Origin: Aliidiomarina shirensis
GTDB lineage: Bacteria; Pseudomonadota; Gammaproteobacteria; Enterobacterales; Alteromonadaceae
Length of the DNA stretch: 64,000 nt
Assembly: GCF_003987345.1 (NCBI RefSeq)
Contig: NZ_PIPP01000004.1
Coordinates: 124,001-188,000 of the forward strand
Reading direction: 5' to 3'
In this document: one piece after another, positions 31,667-40,973 of the stretch
Layout of the letters: every line of letters starts with the position of its first letter
Numbering within the stretch: position 1 is the stretch's first letter
The notes under the pieces: model-generated
The model's database searches: none
Told to the model about the DNA's origin: nothing
The model's input: the letters and a program-made list of their open reading frames with translations, nothing else
Program-made: the position numbers and the translations under genes

Positions 31667-32037
31667 GTACTTATGAAGTTAGCATTCAAGTTGAAACCGA
31701 GTACCTTGAAGAGCAATCAATTCCTGAAAAAGAGCAATTTGTTTTTTCCTATACGGTAACGATCGCCAACATCGGTGATGCTGCTGTAAAACTGTTAAAT
31801 CGGAAGTGGACAATCACCGATGCCAATGGCAACACCACCGAGGTGGTGGGTGAAGGTGTTGTTGGTAAGAAGCCACATATCCAGCCTGGCAAATCGTTTA
31901 CCTACACCAGTGGAACGGTATTGAAAACCCCGCTAGGCCACATGGAAGGCAGCTACGGCATGGTTGATGATAATGGTCAGTTTTGGGATCTCCCGATTCC
32001 GGTGTTCACCCTCGCTCAACCCAACATTCTGCACTAG
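31663..32037 (+). CDS. apaG: ApaG (DUF525) protein
   Basis: A 124-residue beta-sandwich protein of the ApaG family. Signatures are [32 protein letters not shown] and the final [15 protein letters not shown]. It has an Fn3-like fold and an unclear role linked to protein binding and ApaH. It lies between rsmA (four-base overlap) and apaH (9-bp gap). Confidence 0.96.
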   Translation: MSTYEVSIQVETEYLEEQSIPEKEQFVFSYTVTIANIGDAAVKLLNRKWTITDANGNTTEVVGEGVVGKKPHIQPGKSFTYTSGTVLKTPLGHMEGSYGMVDDNGQFWDLPIPVFTLAQPNILH

Positions 32038-32046
32038 GCGATAGCC

Positions 32047-32862
32047 ATGGCACGTTACGTAGTTGGTGATATTCACGGTTGTTTAAAGCCATTACAAAAT
32101 TTACTGAATAAAGTAGATTTTAACAGCAAGCGTGATGAGCTCTGGGCGGTTGGTGATCTCATCGGCCGTGGCCCAGAAGCACAAGCTACCCTCGAGTTTC
32201 TCGCCGAAATGGGCACTTCGTTTCGCTGTGTGCTCGGTAACCATGATTTACACGCCCTCGCTGTTCTTTGCCAGTTGCGCAGAGCAAATCCGAAAGATCG
32301 TACCGCTGATATCGCAAAATCTGCCGACCGTGATTTATGGATAGATTGGCTGCGGAAGCAACCGCTGTTGTTGGCTGATGCCTCACAATCATTGGTGATG
32401 ACCCACGCCGGCATTCACCCCGATTGGAGTGTTGATGAGGCCTCCGAATACGCCGACGAAGTAGCCTTATGTCTGAAAAGCCGAAATTTTGTGCAATTTT
32501 TGAGTGAGATGTATGGTAACGAGCCGGCGTTATGGCACCCCGATTTAAGTGGCAATGAGCGGATACGATTTATCGTGAACGTGTTTACCCGTATGCGCTA
32601 CGTTACCACTGAACACGCCCTCGAATTGAACGAGAAACAGCATCCCGATAATGTTCCAGCAGAACTACAATTACGGCCGTGGTTTAGTGCGCGAAAAACC
32701 TCGCCATGGCAGATCGTGTTTGGCCACTGGGCAAGCCTCATGGGTGATACCCATCGGAGTGATATTATCGGCCTTGATACCGGTTGTGTGTGGGGTGAAA
32801 CGCTCACCGCTTGGGAACCGGAAACCAATAAAAAAATCAGCGTTCCTGGCTGGCAACGCTGA
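32047..32862 (+). CDS. apaH: Diadenosine tetraphosphatase ApaH
   Basis: Hydrolyses Ap4A symmetrically to two ADP and removes Np4 caps from RNA. The 271-residue metallophosphatase has GDIHGC, GDLIGRGPE, LGNHD and the late HAGIHP and FGHWAS motifs. It is the last gene of the lptD operon. Its last ten codons encode the left arm, loop and part of the right arm of an intrinsic terminator, with the stop codon TGA inside the right arm. Confidence 0.96.
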   Translation: MARYVVGDIHGCLKPLQNLLNKVDFNSKRDELWAVGDLIGRGPEAQATLEFLAEMGTSFRCVLGNHDLHALAVLCQLRRANPKDRTADIAKSADRDLWIDWLRKQPLLLADASQSLVMTHAGIHPDWSVDEASEYADEVALCLKSRNFVQFLSEMYGNEPALWHPDLSGNERIRFIVNVFTRMRYVTTEHALELNEKQHPDNVPAELQLRPWFSARKTSPWQIVFGHWASLMGDTHRSDIIGLDTGCVWGETLTAWEPETNKKISVPGWQR

Positions 32863-32866
32863 TTTT
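32833..32866. terminator. Terminator overlapping the 3' end of apaH
   Basis: A perfect 12-bp stem (32833-32844 with 32855-32866) and a ten-base loop. The right arm contains the apaH stop codon. On the minus strand it is followed by a run of seven T, so it should stop tyrS transcripts efficiently. On the plus strand the T run is short. Confidence 0.85.
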
Positions 32867-32917
32867 CGTATCGTTTAAACACTTCGCCGCACTCTTGGCT
32901 ACATTAACGGCTTAACT

Positions 32918-34117
32918 TTACGCTAGGGTTATTCTTGCAAATTTGCGCTTACCCACTTGATAAACGGCGGTTCCAAGCGCACAAACCGTACGAGCATCAT
33001 CTACCTTTTCGCCGTCAATACGCACAGCATTTTGCTTCACCATGCGCATCGCTTCAGACGTAGAAGCCACAAGCCCAGCTTCCTTCAATACATTTCCTAG
33101 CCCACGTTGCTCTTCACTTAAGCTTAATGTAATTTCCGGCATATCGTCAGGAATTGCATTCTTTTGAAAGCGCTGAATAAAATCTTGCTCCGCGGCGTCT
33201 GCATCGGCAGCACTATGGAAGCGCGCAATCAGCTCTTTCGCCAATGCCACTTTTGCATCGCGCGGGTTGCCACCACCGGCAACTTGTTGTTTGAGTTCCG
33301 CCAATTCACTATCACTGCGGAAACTCAATAGGTCGAAGTATTTCCACATTAATTCATCGGAAACCGACATGATTTTGCCGAACATCTCATTTGGCGTATC
33401 GGTAATACCCACGTAATTCCCGAGCGATTTTGACATTTTCTGAACGCCATCGAGACCTTCAAGTAAAGGCACCGTAATTACCGTTTGCGGGCGCTGCCCT
33501 TCTTCTTTCTGTAATTCCCGACCCATGAGCAAATTAAAACGTTGGTCCGTTCCACCCATCTCAATATCAGCTTTCAGTGCAACCGAATCCCAACCTTGCA
33601 CCAGCGGGTAAATAAACTCATGAATCGCAATCGGCTGGCCACCTTGATAACGCTTTTTAAAATCATCGCGTTCCAGCATTCTCGCCACCGTTTGCCGCGA
33701 TGCGAGCTTAATCATGCCCGCCGCACCGAGTTCATTCATCCACTCACTGTTGAAGCGAACTTCTGTTTTTTCAGGGTCGAGAATTTTAAACACTTGCTCC
33801 TTATACGTTTCAGCATTCGCCAAAACTTCTTCTCGGCTCAACGGCTTGCGGGTAACATTTTTTCCGGAAGGATCACCAATCATGCCGGTGAAATCACCAA
33901 TCAAGAATACAATTTTATGGCCAAGATCTTGGAATACTCGTAATTTATTGATGAGAACCGTGTGTCCCAGATGTAAATCAGGTGCTGTTGGGTCAAAACC
34001 AGCCTTTACTGTAAGCTGCCGATTCTCCGCCAACTTATCTTTAAGCTCTTGTTCTACCAACACTTCATCAACGCCTCGAGTGATTAACGCGAGGCCTTCC
34101 GTTACCGATTTAGTCAT
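32918..34117 (-). CDS. tyrS: Tyrosyl-tRNA synthetase
   Basis: A class I synthetase of 399 residues. The HIGH-like motif reads HLGH ([11 protein letters not shown]), KMSKS is intact (QKMSKSLGN), and a C-terminal S4 RNA-binding domain follows (about residues 335-399). The HLGH form and length match the TyrZ-like type found in Pseudomonas and Haemophilus rather than the E. coli TyrS type (family knowledge). It is divergent from the M23 peptidase gene and convergent with apaH. Confidence 0.96.
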   Translation of the reverse strand: MTKSVTEGLALITRGVDEVLVEQELKDKLAENRQLTVKAGFDPTAPDLHLGHTVLINKLRVFQDLGHKIVFLIGDFTGMIGDPSGKNVTRKPLSREEVLANAETYKEQVFKILDPEKTEVRFNSEWMNELGAAGMIKLASRQTVARMLERDDFKKRYQGGQPIAIHEFIYPLVQGWDSVALKADIEMGGTDQRFNLLMGRELQKEEGQRPQTVITVPLLEGLDGVQKMSKSLGNYVGITDTPNEMFGKIMSVSDELMWKYFDLLSFRSDSELAELKQQVAGGGNPRDAKVALAKELIARFHSAADADAAEQDFIQRFQKNAIPDDMPEITLSLSEEQRGLGNVLKEAGLVASTSEAMRMVKQNAVRIDGEKVDDARTVCALGTAVYQVGKRKFARITLA

Positions 34118-34320
34118 CTTTACTCCAATTCACTACCTGGCTACTGAACTTTTTCCGAATTTGGCATTCTACTTGATTCAACGCCACCTTTTAAGCACGT
34201 TGTTTCTGCTTGTGCAAAGAAAATGATATGATAGCCTGAACGGTGAAGAAAAAGAGTAGAATATTTGCTGTTTTTTACCCAGCAAAATGAAGTATGCGTG
34301 AAGTACAGAGGATCCAATCT

Positions 34321-35625
34321 ATGGTTAAACCAATCCAGCAGTTTCTGCAGCACATGCCCAAACGCCATCAGGTGATTATCGCCAGCGTTAGCATTTTATT
34401 GCTGCTACTTTTGGTATGGCCATCGGAAAAAGCCAGCGCTTCACGTGATATGGCCCAATTTGAACAGCTTGAACCCGGTGTACGCTACGAACTAGCCCTG
34501 CAACTCGGTACTTCTTTTGCACCCATTGATAGCGATATGGAATACACATGGGTGGATTATGAGATTCGTTCGGGTGACAACATGGCACGTATATTCCAAC
34601 GGTTAGGTTTTAGCGCCCGTCAACTCCATGATTTAACCCAAGCCGAAGATGCCAGCATTCTACGCCGCATTCACCCAGGCGATACATTGCGTTTTGCAAA
34701 AGACGCCAACAACGATTTAATGGCATTACATTATCGGTTAAGCGAAACCGATACATTGATAATCGAAAAAACCGAAAACGGCACCTACCAAAGTAACCGT
34801 GAAGCAAAGCCAACAGACATTCGCATTGCCTTCGCACACGCAGAAATTACAAGTAATTTCTGGAATGCTGGCGTACAAGCTGGGCTCTCTCAAGGGCAAA
34901 TTATGAGCTTAGCTGAGCTATTCGGTTGGGATGTGGATTTCGCGCTGGATATTCGTCGAGGCGACCAGTTCAGTGTTCTTTATGAAGAGCGTTACATTGA
35001 CGGCCAGTATGTAGGCACAGGACAAATTGTAGCTGCGGAGTTCGTTAACCAAGGCGAAGTGTTCCGCGCTATTCTCCACGAAAATGGCAGCTACTATACC
35101 GATACAGGCCGCAGCATGCGAAAAACATTCTTGCGTGCCCCAGTAGCATTTAACCGAGTTTCTTCTGAATTTAATCCACGCCGCTTACACCCAGTTACTG
35201 GTCGTGTAGCGCCGCATCGCGGTATTGATTACGCCGCACCAACTGGCACACCGGTCATGTCTTCGGGTGATGGCCGTGTTATCGCCAGCGCTTACGATAA
35301 CCTCAATGGCCACTATATTTTTGTTCAGCATGGCGAACGCTACGTTACTAAATACCTACACCTGAGCCGCCGGCAAGCCAATGTTGGCGATCGTGTGCGC
35401 CAAGGGCAAGTAATTGGCCGTGTAGGCGCTACCGGCCGCGTAACCGGTGCGCATTTGCACTATGAATTTTTGGTTGATGGTGTCCACCGCAACCCGCGTA
35501 CCGTGAATTTACCAAAAGCGGAATCACTTCCGGTAGCAGAAATGCCGGTGTTTGAGGCTATTGCGGCCGAACAACTAGCGATGATAGAAGGCCGTAAACG
35601 CTTTTACTTGGCGATGGTTGATTAA
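34321..35625 (+). CDS. M23 family murein endopeptidase (OapA/MepM-like)
   Basis: A 434-residue inner-membrane-anchored or exported peptidase. An N-terminal hydrophobic helix (about residues 18-34) is followed by an OapA/LysM-like peptidoglycan-binding region (WVDYEIRSGDNMARIFQRLG) and an M23 LytM domain near 300-400. The zinc ligands are visible in HRGIDYAAPTGTPV and HLHYEF, so it is probably catalytically active as a D,D-endopeptidase. I choose the ATG at 34321 because AGAGGA is eight bases upstream. Its TAATG stop-start overlap couples it to anmK. Confidence 0.9.
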   Translation: MVKPIQQFLQHMPKRHQVIIASVSILLLLLLVWPSEKASASRDMAQFEQLEPGVRYELALQLGTSFAPIDSDMEYTWVDYEIRSGDNMARIFQRLGFSARQLHDLTQAEDASILRRIHPGDTLRFAKDANNDLMALHYRLSETDTLIIEKTENGTYQSNREAKPTDIRIAFAHAEITSNFWNAGVQAGLSQGQIMSLAELFGWDVDFALDIRRGDQFSVLYEERYIDGQYVGTGQIVAAEFVNQGEVFRAILHENGSYYTDTGRSMRKTFLRAPVAFNRVSSEFNPRRLHPVTGRVAPHRGIDYAAPTGTPVMSSGDGRVIASAYDNLNGHYIFVQHGERYVTKYLHLSRRQANVGDRVRQGQVIGRVGATGRVTGAHLHYEFLVDGVHRNPRTVNLPKAESLPVAEMPVFEAIAAEQLAMIEGRKRFYLAMVD

Positions 35626-36776
35626 TGAGCGCCGAGCGCTTTATCGGTGTTCTTTCGGGAACCAGCTTAGATGCGCTCGATTTGGCGCTAGTAAGTATTA
35701 GCAGTAGCGGCACAATAACCCAACTTGATGCCCTTAATTGGCCTCTCAGCGAATCATTACAACAACAATGCCATGCACTATGTACCCCAGGTACAAATGA
35801 GCTGGTACGCTACGGCACCGCAGATCGCCTATTTGCACAAACGGTTGCAGAAGGTATTGCGGCATTACTTGCCAAAAACGATCTAAACACAAGCGATATT
35901 CGCGCTATCGGCAGCCATGGGCAAACCGTTCGCCATCATCCAGATACTACCCCAGCGTTTACTTTACAACTCGGTTGTCCACATACCATTGCTGCGCTTA
36001 CCGGTATCGCCGTAGTTGGTCAGTTTCGGCAAAAAGATATTGCGCTTGGCGGTGAGGGTGCGCCTCTTGCCCCTGCTCTTCATCAGAAAATATTCCAGGT
36101 TACGGACGAACAACGCTTTATTGCCAACATTGGTGGCATCGCCAATATTACCTATCTTCCTGCCGCTACAGAGAATACGGATCAGGTTGTGGGTTTCGAT
36201 ACTGGCCCCGGCAATACGTTGATGGATTATTGGGTGCAAACGCACTTGCAGAAAGAATACGATAGCAATGGTGCATGGGCCGCAAGCGGCCAAGTAAACC
36301 AGCCCTTGCTGGAATTACTGCAACGAGATCCCTATTTTCGCAAGGCTGCGCCAAAAAGCACCGGCCGGGAGTATTTTACGCCAGTGTGGTTAGATAATGC
36401 GCTGCGGCAACTTTGCGAAACTTCGAATAGCAAACTTACAGCCGTTGATATACAAGCAACATTGCTTGAGCTAACCGCAACTACGTTAACCGATGCGATT
36501 CGTACAATTCCTAGCCTGCATAATGCCCCAGAAACGTGCGTATACGTATGTGGCGGCGGTGCGCAAAATCAAGCACTCATGCAACGATGCCAAGCACTTC
36601 TCCCGGCCGTAGGCTGGCGCACAACAGAATCTATCGGTGTGCATCCTGATTGGGTAGAGGCAGTTTTATTTGCTTGGTTGGCTTGGGCTCACGTGCAAGG
36701 CGTGGCACCCGATTTACGCAGCGTAACTGGCGCAAAGCGGCCAGCGGTTCTCGGCGCTTATATTCCAGCAAGCTAA
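35625..36776 (+). CDS. anmK: Anhydro-N-acetylmuramic acid kinase AnmK
   Basis: Opens and phosphorylates 1,6-anhydro-MurNAc from recycled cell wall to MurNAc-6-phosphate. The 383-residue ASKHA-fold kinase shows the start GVLSGTSLDALDLALV, AIGSHGQTVRHHP, FIANIGGIANITYL, GFDTGPGNTLMDYW and the end VCGGGAQN. It overlaps the M23 peptidase gene by one base. In the window it joins AmgK, MurU and Mpl as wall-recycling enzymes. Confidence 0.96.
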   Translation: MSAERFIGVLSGTSLDALDLALVSISSSGTITQLDALNWPLSESLQQQCHALCTPGTNELVRYGTADRLFAQTVAEGIAALLAKNDLNTSDIRAIGSHGQTVRHHPDTTPAFTLQLGCPHTIAALTGIAVVGQFRQKDIALGGEGAPLAPALHQKIFQVTDEQRFIANIGGIANITYLPAATENTDQVVGFDTGPGNTLMDYWVQTHLQKEYDSNGAWAASGQVNQPLLELLQRDPYFRKAAPKSTGREYFTPVWLDNALRQLCETSNSKLTAVDIQATLLELTATTLTDAIRTIPSLHNAPETCVYVCGGGAQNQALMQRCQALLPAVGWRTTESIGVHPDWVEAVLFAWLAWAHVQGVAPDLRSVTGAKRPAVLGAYIPAS

Positions 36777-36794
36777 TGGACAACGAAAGAGATT

Positions 36795-36835
36795 AAAAAA
36801 GCGGCTGAATCGACTATCGATTCGCCGCTTTTTTA
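36795..36835. terminator. Bidirectional terminator
   Basis: A stem of about 16 bp with one bulged base (36795-36813 with 36818-36834) and a four-base loop, with A run before and T run after. It lies between anmK and the convergent pepQ. Confidence 0.88.
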
Positions 36836-36868
36836 TTACAACCCAGGTAAAGATTAACCGTGAATCGC

Positions 36869-38173
36869 TTATTTTAACTTATCAAATGCATCACGGGTAA
36901 TATTCTCAGTACCATCAGCCGTTACCCGCACACTATCTTCAATACGTACACCACCGAACGGACGCAGCTCTGAAACCCGATTCCAATTAAAATCTTCGTT
37001 GCCATCATGTGCTTCTAATAATTGATCAACAACGTAGATCCCAGGTTCAATGGTAAACACTTGATCTACCTCTACATCGCGCAGCAATCGCAAGAACGGA
37101 TGTTCCGCATTACGTTCGAAGGCATCACCCTTGGTGTTCTTCAAGAAGCCACCCACATCATGCACTTGCAACCCAATAAAGTGGCCCAAACCGTGCGGAA
37201 AGAATGCTCGCGTGTAGCCCCGCTCGTAAATGGTATCGGCATCCACTTTGAAAAAGCCAAACTCAGAAAGGATTTTCGCTATTTTTTTATGCATGCTTAC
37301 ATGCAGATCAAGATACGAAATGCCTGGTTTTATCTCCGCAATGATAGCTTGTTCAGCGGCATCTACCGCTTCTACTAACTCGGCATAAAAACCATCTTTG
37401 GCTGCATACGTTCGCGTAATATCAGCACAATGTCCGTTATAGTATGCGCCAGCGTCAATCAGGAAAGAGCGGTGTTCCGTTGGAACTTCGGTTTCATAAA
37501 CATCGTAATGCAACACTGCCGCGTGCTCATTCAGCGCCACGATACTGTTATAAGGAACTTCAGTTTCCCGGAACTTCATAGCCGCTAAATACGCTTGGTT
37601 AATCTCAAGTTCAGATTTACCTGCAAAAAAAGCATCGCGCGCAGCGTTGTGTCCACGCGCAGCAACTACGTTTGCTTTGCGCATATTAATTAATTCACAT
37701 TCAGTTTTTATTGCCCGCTGGTAGTGTAAATGGTCGATAAGCTTTTGTGGATTGTGCGCTGCCACAGGCCATTCGTTCATTGGCGCAAATTCTTCCCCAA
37801 TGAATGCTGCCGTTGCTAATTCATCGGCCAGCTTTGCTCGTACGGTAGCAATATTATCCACCAACACTACATCGCATGCTTCTTTCCATTCGCCCGGCGG
37901 CAACTGTGGCTGAGCATGCCAAAAATCACGAGCTTGGAATAGAAAAACAACAGGTTTCTCGCCCTTGCGGTAAAAAATAAAACTCTTTGGATTCTCGGTG
38001 ACCGGTATCCAATACTTGAAAAATGGATTTACGCGAAACGGATATGCATTATCATCGAGGAATGCCACTCGCGGCTGGCCAGCATATATTAATACGCTCT
38101 CAAACCCATTTGCTTCTAGTGCTTCATCAAACCGCTGCTTCACTTGTTCTAAGTGTTTTAAATAATGGCTCAT
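36869..38173 (-). CDS. pepQ: Xaa-Pro dipeptidase PepQ
   Basis: A 434-residue pita-bread metallopeptidase of family M24B that cleaves X-Pro dipeptides. The di-metal ligands are present: two Asp in FLIDAGAYYNGHCADITR, His in FPHGLGHFIGLQVHD, and Glu in TIEPGIYVV and VRIEDSVRV. The N-terminal domain matches PepQ (RVAFLDDNAYPFRVNPFFK). It is a single gene. The 238-bp gap upstream (38174-38411) shows nothing recognisable beyond an AT-rich promoter-like stretch. Confidence 0.95.
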   Translation of the reverse strand: MSHYLKHLEQVKQRFDEALEANGFESVLIYAGQPRVAFLDDNAYPFRVNPFFKYWIPVTENPKSFIFYRKGEKPVVFLFQARDFWHAQPQLPPGEWKEACDVVLVDNIATVRAKLADELATAAFIGEEFAPMNEWPVAAHNPQKLIDHLHYQRAIKTECELINMRKANVVAARGHNAARDAFFAGKSELEINQAYLAAMKFRETEVPYNSIVALNEHAAVLHYDVYETEVPTEHRSFLIDAGAYYNGHCADITRTYAAKDGFYAELVEAVDAAEQAIIAEIKPGISYLDLHVSMHKKIAKILSEFGFFKVDADTIYERGYTRAFFPHGLGHFIGLQVHDVGGFLKNTKGDAFERNAEHPFLRLLRDVEVDQVFTIEPGIYVVDQLLEAHDGNEDFNWNRVSELRPFGGVRIEDSVRVTADGTENITRDAFDKLK

Positions 38174-38411
38174 AGAATCCTCATCAGTGGTGGCTTACGC
38201 TAATATAACGAAAGCCGCTGGCTCTGCTTTTACCTAGGTACATTGGAAATGTTATTGGTGCCATTCACTAAAGCTAAAACATAATATTTAGCTCAATAGC
38301 GTTACATATAAAAACCGGATATCAAAAACGGTGATTCATTGTAGCAAAACTCGGCTACTTTCAAAAATCTAGAAGAAAAATCAGAATGGAAGTTCGTAAC
38401 AGGTGGGGATA

Positions 38412-38867
38412 TTAACTTTGCGGTAAACGCTCACGAACAGCATGAATGATTGGCGAGTTGTGGTAACCCGTAGTTTCAGCCCAATCGAGAATAGAATCGC
38501 CATTCTCATATTTTTCAAAAATCATCCGCGCAGGAAGGCTACGTGTAAGCAACAAGCCCGTATCGGTAGCTTCAGCAATCACGGCAAATTGTAGCAATGT
38601 GTATCCATTACACTTCACCGCCGTATACATGTTTCGGATCCGCAAGCTGTTGCGCTCTAAAATATTTTGAAATTCACGGCGATTATCGGCACTAATGCTG
38701 TAACAAATATCTTTCGCAACATTTTCGCCGGTAAAGCCTTGAGCGGGCCTTGCTGCTTGTTCCGGTGTTGTACCATAAAAATCCGGATAAAAGTGGCCTA
38801 CACTCCCCTGAGCATGGCTTGGTATGCTAACGAAATAAGCCGCGATGAATAGTAACCATCGAGTCAT
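38412..38867 (-). CDS. Small secreted protein of unknown function (DUF3718-like)
   Basis: A 151-residue exported protein. The ATG at 38867 has AAAGGAAG just upstream and starts a classic signal peptide cleaved near PSHAQ (about residue 20). The mature protein has two cysteines (DICYS, VKCNGY), probably forming a disulfide. The stretch VKCNGYTLLQFAVIAE resembles DUF3718 proteins and the turn-helix pattern of ankyrin-like repeats; this is a weak impression from memory. No enzyme motif is visible. It lies alone between pepQ and erpA, interrupting an anmK-erpA linkage known from other gammaproteobacteria. Confidence 0.7.
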   Translation of the reverse strand: MTRWLLFIAAYFVSIPSHAQGSVGHFYPDFYGTTPEQAARPAQGFTGENVAKDICYSISADNRREFQNILERNSLRIRNMYTAVKCNGYTLLQFAVIAEATDTGLLLTRSLPARMIFEKYENGDSILDWAETTGYHNSPIIHAVRERLPQS

Positions 38868-39106
38868 AGTACTTCCTTTGCTCTTTAGCAACACTGGTTA
38901 TGGCGAATGAATCGAAGTCATTTTTTCGTTTCGGTAGGGAAAACGCAAGCAGTTTAATGTAGTAACTTTGTTAAAATTTACCGCTCAGTAACGCATGAAT
39001 TATGAGAGATGGTTTAGTTCTGAGCCCTTACCTATGGCGCAATACCGCTTAATCGCGGCACTGCCGCAATGTACAAAATTTCAACAGGGCTATACACAGA
39101 GCTATG

Positions 39107-39125
39107 CAAAAATCACTCAGGTGAT
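39107..39125 (-). terminator. Weak terminator after erpA
   Basis: On the minus strand ATCAC-CTGA-GTGAT (39125-39112) is followed by five T. The stem is only 5 bp, so this is a weak candidate. Confidence 0.4.
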
Positions 39126-39133
39126 AATGAAAT

Positions 39134-39481
39134 CTACACAGAAAACGAAGACCCACACCCACATGTTGTAGTTGCGTTTGGATTATTCACAAAAAAACGT
39201 GCCCCTTGTAAGCCTTCTTCGTAATCTACAACACCACCTACCAAATATTGCAGGCTCATTGGATCAACCACTAAGGTTACGCCTTCTTTTTGAATTTCCA
39301 TATCACCGGGGTTCACTTTTTCATCGAAAGTAAAGCCATACTGAAAGCCAGAACAACCACCGCCAGTAACGAATACCCGCAGTTTAAGCGCTGGGTTCTC
39401 TTCTTCGGAGATTAACGTTCGCACACGAATCGCCGCTGATTCAGAAAATTCAATCGGCATCGCTTGTTCTACTGCACTCAT
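39134..39481 (-). CDS. erpA: Iron-sulfur cluster insertion protein ErpA
   Basis: An A-type carrier that delivers Fe-S clusters to apoproteins such as IspG. With the ATG at 39481 it has 115 residues. The three ligand cysteines are Cys43 ([10 protein letters not shown]) and Cys107/Cys109 (CGCGSSFSV), equivalent to the E. coli ligands. The longer frame to 39517 adds 12 residues without support, while GGAG lies before the chosen ATG. Confidence 0.97.
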   Translation of the reverse strand: MSAVEQAMPIEFSESAAIRVRTLISEEENPALKLRVFVTGGGCSGFQYGFTFDEKVNPGDMEIQKEGVTLVVDPMSLQYLVGGVVDYEEGLQGARFFVNNPNATTTCGCGSSFSV

Positions 39482-39586
39482 CAACCGTACTCCACAGAAG
39501 GTTTCATAAATTAACACTGCTATTGTCGCTTATGGCGCTTATACGATCAACGTTACTCACGCTTCTATTCCAAATTAGGCTGATTT

Positions 39587-40333
39587 TTAGCCTTCATCAC
39601 CAGCATTCGCTTCCTCTACTGCCGTTTCCGCTTCAAATAATTGCCGCCATTGATAATTCCGCTCTGTTTGTCGGCCTTGGCGCGAACGTACTCGCACATG
39701 CAACGTATCGGGTGAAAAACCCGCGGGCAAATTAAAACTCCCCTCAGTAAGGGAAAAGTAGCTCATTACAAATTGCGTGGCACCTTCATCAATGCCCGCT
39801 AACGCGAGTAAATTGTATTCTTTTCGTTCATCTTGCTCGAAACCGCGCAGTGTAAGCGTTATCGAGCCCTGTGCGAGTTGCTCAATACGTTCCATCTGCA
39901 ATAATATTAGGCGAAAATAATAGCTATTTTCGCCCGGTAGCGAAGTAACGGTCATCGAATCAATCGTTATACCATCCGCTTCAAGCTCCGGCGCCATTAC
40001 ACGCTGATAAAAAGCCAGTTCGCGACGAATCTTTGCATTATCATCTTGAGTATCCCGAAGCTCATCTTGAAGTGATTGTGTAGCTGCACGCTCAACATCT
40101 AACTCAACTTGCAAAATATTAATGCGGTATTCCAAACGATCAACACGCTGATGTAAGCTCGCGCGTTGATTTTCCAACAGTAGTGTTTGTTGCTCTAAAT
40201 GAATTAGCCGCATGTTCCCAACAAGATAACCAGCAACCACAAAAAGCGCGGCCAATGCAACGTATAGCAAAAGCCGTTTCTTTTCATAGCTATGATATGT
40301 ACGAAGGCTACTATTACTGCCTTTTGCCATCAT
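39587..40333 (-). CDS. Membrane-anchored coiled-coil protein (DUF6776-like)
   Basis: A 248-residue protein with one N-terminal membrane helix (about residues 22-40). A long heptad-rich coiled coil follows (about 44-110, HLEQQTLLLENQRASLHQ and on) and then a C-terminal beta-rich domain. This layout is that of the DUF6776 family, which is often encoded near erpA and hemJ in gammaproteobacteria. Function is unknown; a periplasmic scaffold role is conceivable. Its start region lies 119 bp from the divergent hemJ start. Confidence 0.75.
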   Translation of the reverse strand: MMAKGSNSSLRTYHSYEKKRLLLYVALAALFVVAGYLVGNMRLIHLEQQTLLLENQRASLHQRVDRLEYRINILQVELDVERAATQSLQDELRDTQDDNAKIRRELAFYQRVMAPELEADGITIDSMTVTSLPGENSYYFRLILLQMERIEQLAQGSITLTLRGFEQDERKEYNLLALAGIDEGATQFVMSYFSLTEGSFNLPAGFSPDTLHVRVRSRQGRQTERNYQWRQLFEAETAVEEANAGDEG

Positions 40334-40452
40334 CTACTTCCTACTGTTTACACAATGCTTGTGTTAAATTATTAGCTATCTTACGTTACTCGAAATCAAT
40401 CACCCAGCCATTTTGCAAGTGCGTGGCAATAGACAAAGGCGATAGCACCCCT

Positions 40453-40890
40453 ATGAACGAATTTCTTGTTTTCCAGTGGTTTAAAGCGCTCCACCTAGTT
40501 TTCATGGTTGCTTGGTTCGCTGGTATTTTCTATTTACCACGGTTATTTGTATATCACGCTGAATCCGTGGAGCCGAAAGTACACGCACAACTTAAAATTA
40601 TGGAGCGTAGATTACTCTATTTTGTTACGCCATTCATGGTGCTTACCATTATTTTCGGTTTTGGCATGCTATATATCTATGGCTTAGATTGGCTGCGGAT
40701 GAACAGCTGGATGCATATAAAGCTCTTGTTGGTATTTATCTTAGTAATTTATCATATTTACTGTTTCTTCTTAGTGCGCGATTTTCGCAATGATAACGTA
40801 AAGCGCTCTGGCCGTTGGTTTCGTTGGTTCAACGAAATGCCAGTAATTATGTTGTTCGCAATTATCATTCTGGCCGTATTAAAGCCTTAA
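40453..40890 (+). CDS. hemJ: Protoporphyrinogen IX oxidase HemJ
   Basis: The penultimate haem-synthesis enzyme of bacteria that lack HemG and HemY. The 145-residue protein has four membrane helices and the conserved segment KALHLVFMVAWFAGIFYLPR, with the essential His near residue 14, and MHIKLLLV. The ATG at 40453 gives the family's usual length; the frame is open upstream but overlaps the divergent gene. HemL lies 1.1 kb downstream, with pyrB between. Confidence 0.92.
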   Translation: MNEFLVFQWFKALHLVFMVAWFAGIFYLPRLFVYHAESVEPKVHAQLKIMERRLLYFVTPFMVLTIIFGFGMLYIYGLDWLRMNSWMHIKLLLVFILVIYHIYCFFLVRDFRNDNVKRSGRWFRWFNEMPVIMLFAIIILAVLKP

Positions 40891-40898
40891 ACAAAGCC

Positions 40899-40926
40899 AA
40901 GCCAACGTTCCGCTAGCGTTGGCTTT
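40899..40926 (+). terminator. Terminator after hemJ
   Basis: A 9-bp stem AAGCCAACG/CGTTGGCTT (40899-40907/40917-40925) with a nine-base loop that can extend its pairing. The T tail is short (TTTCTG). Confidence 0.7.
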
Positions 40927-40973
40927 CTGCTATGCTACAGCCCCAACAACCTATCACGTTGGAACCGCAAAAA

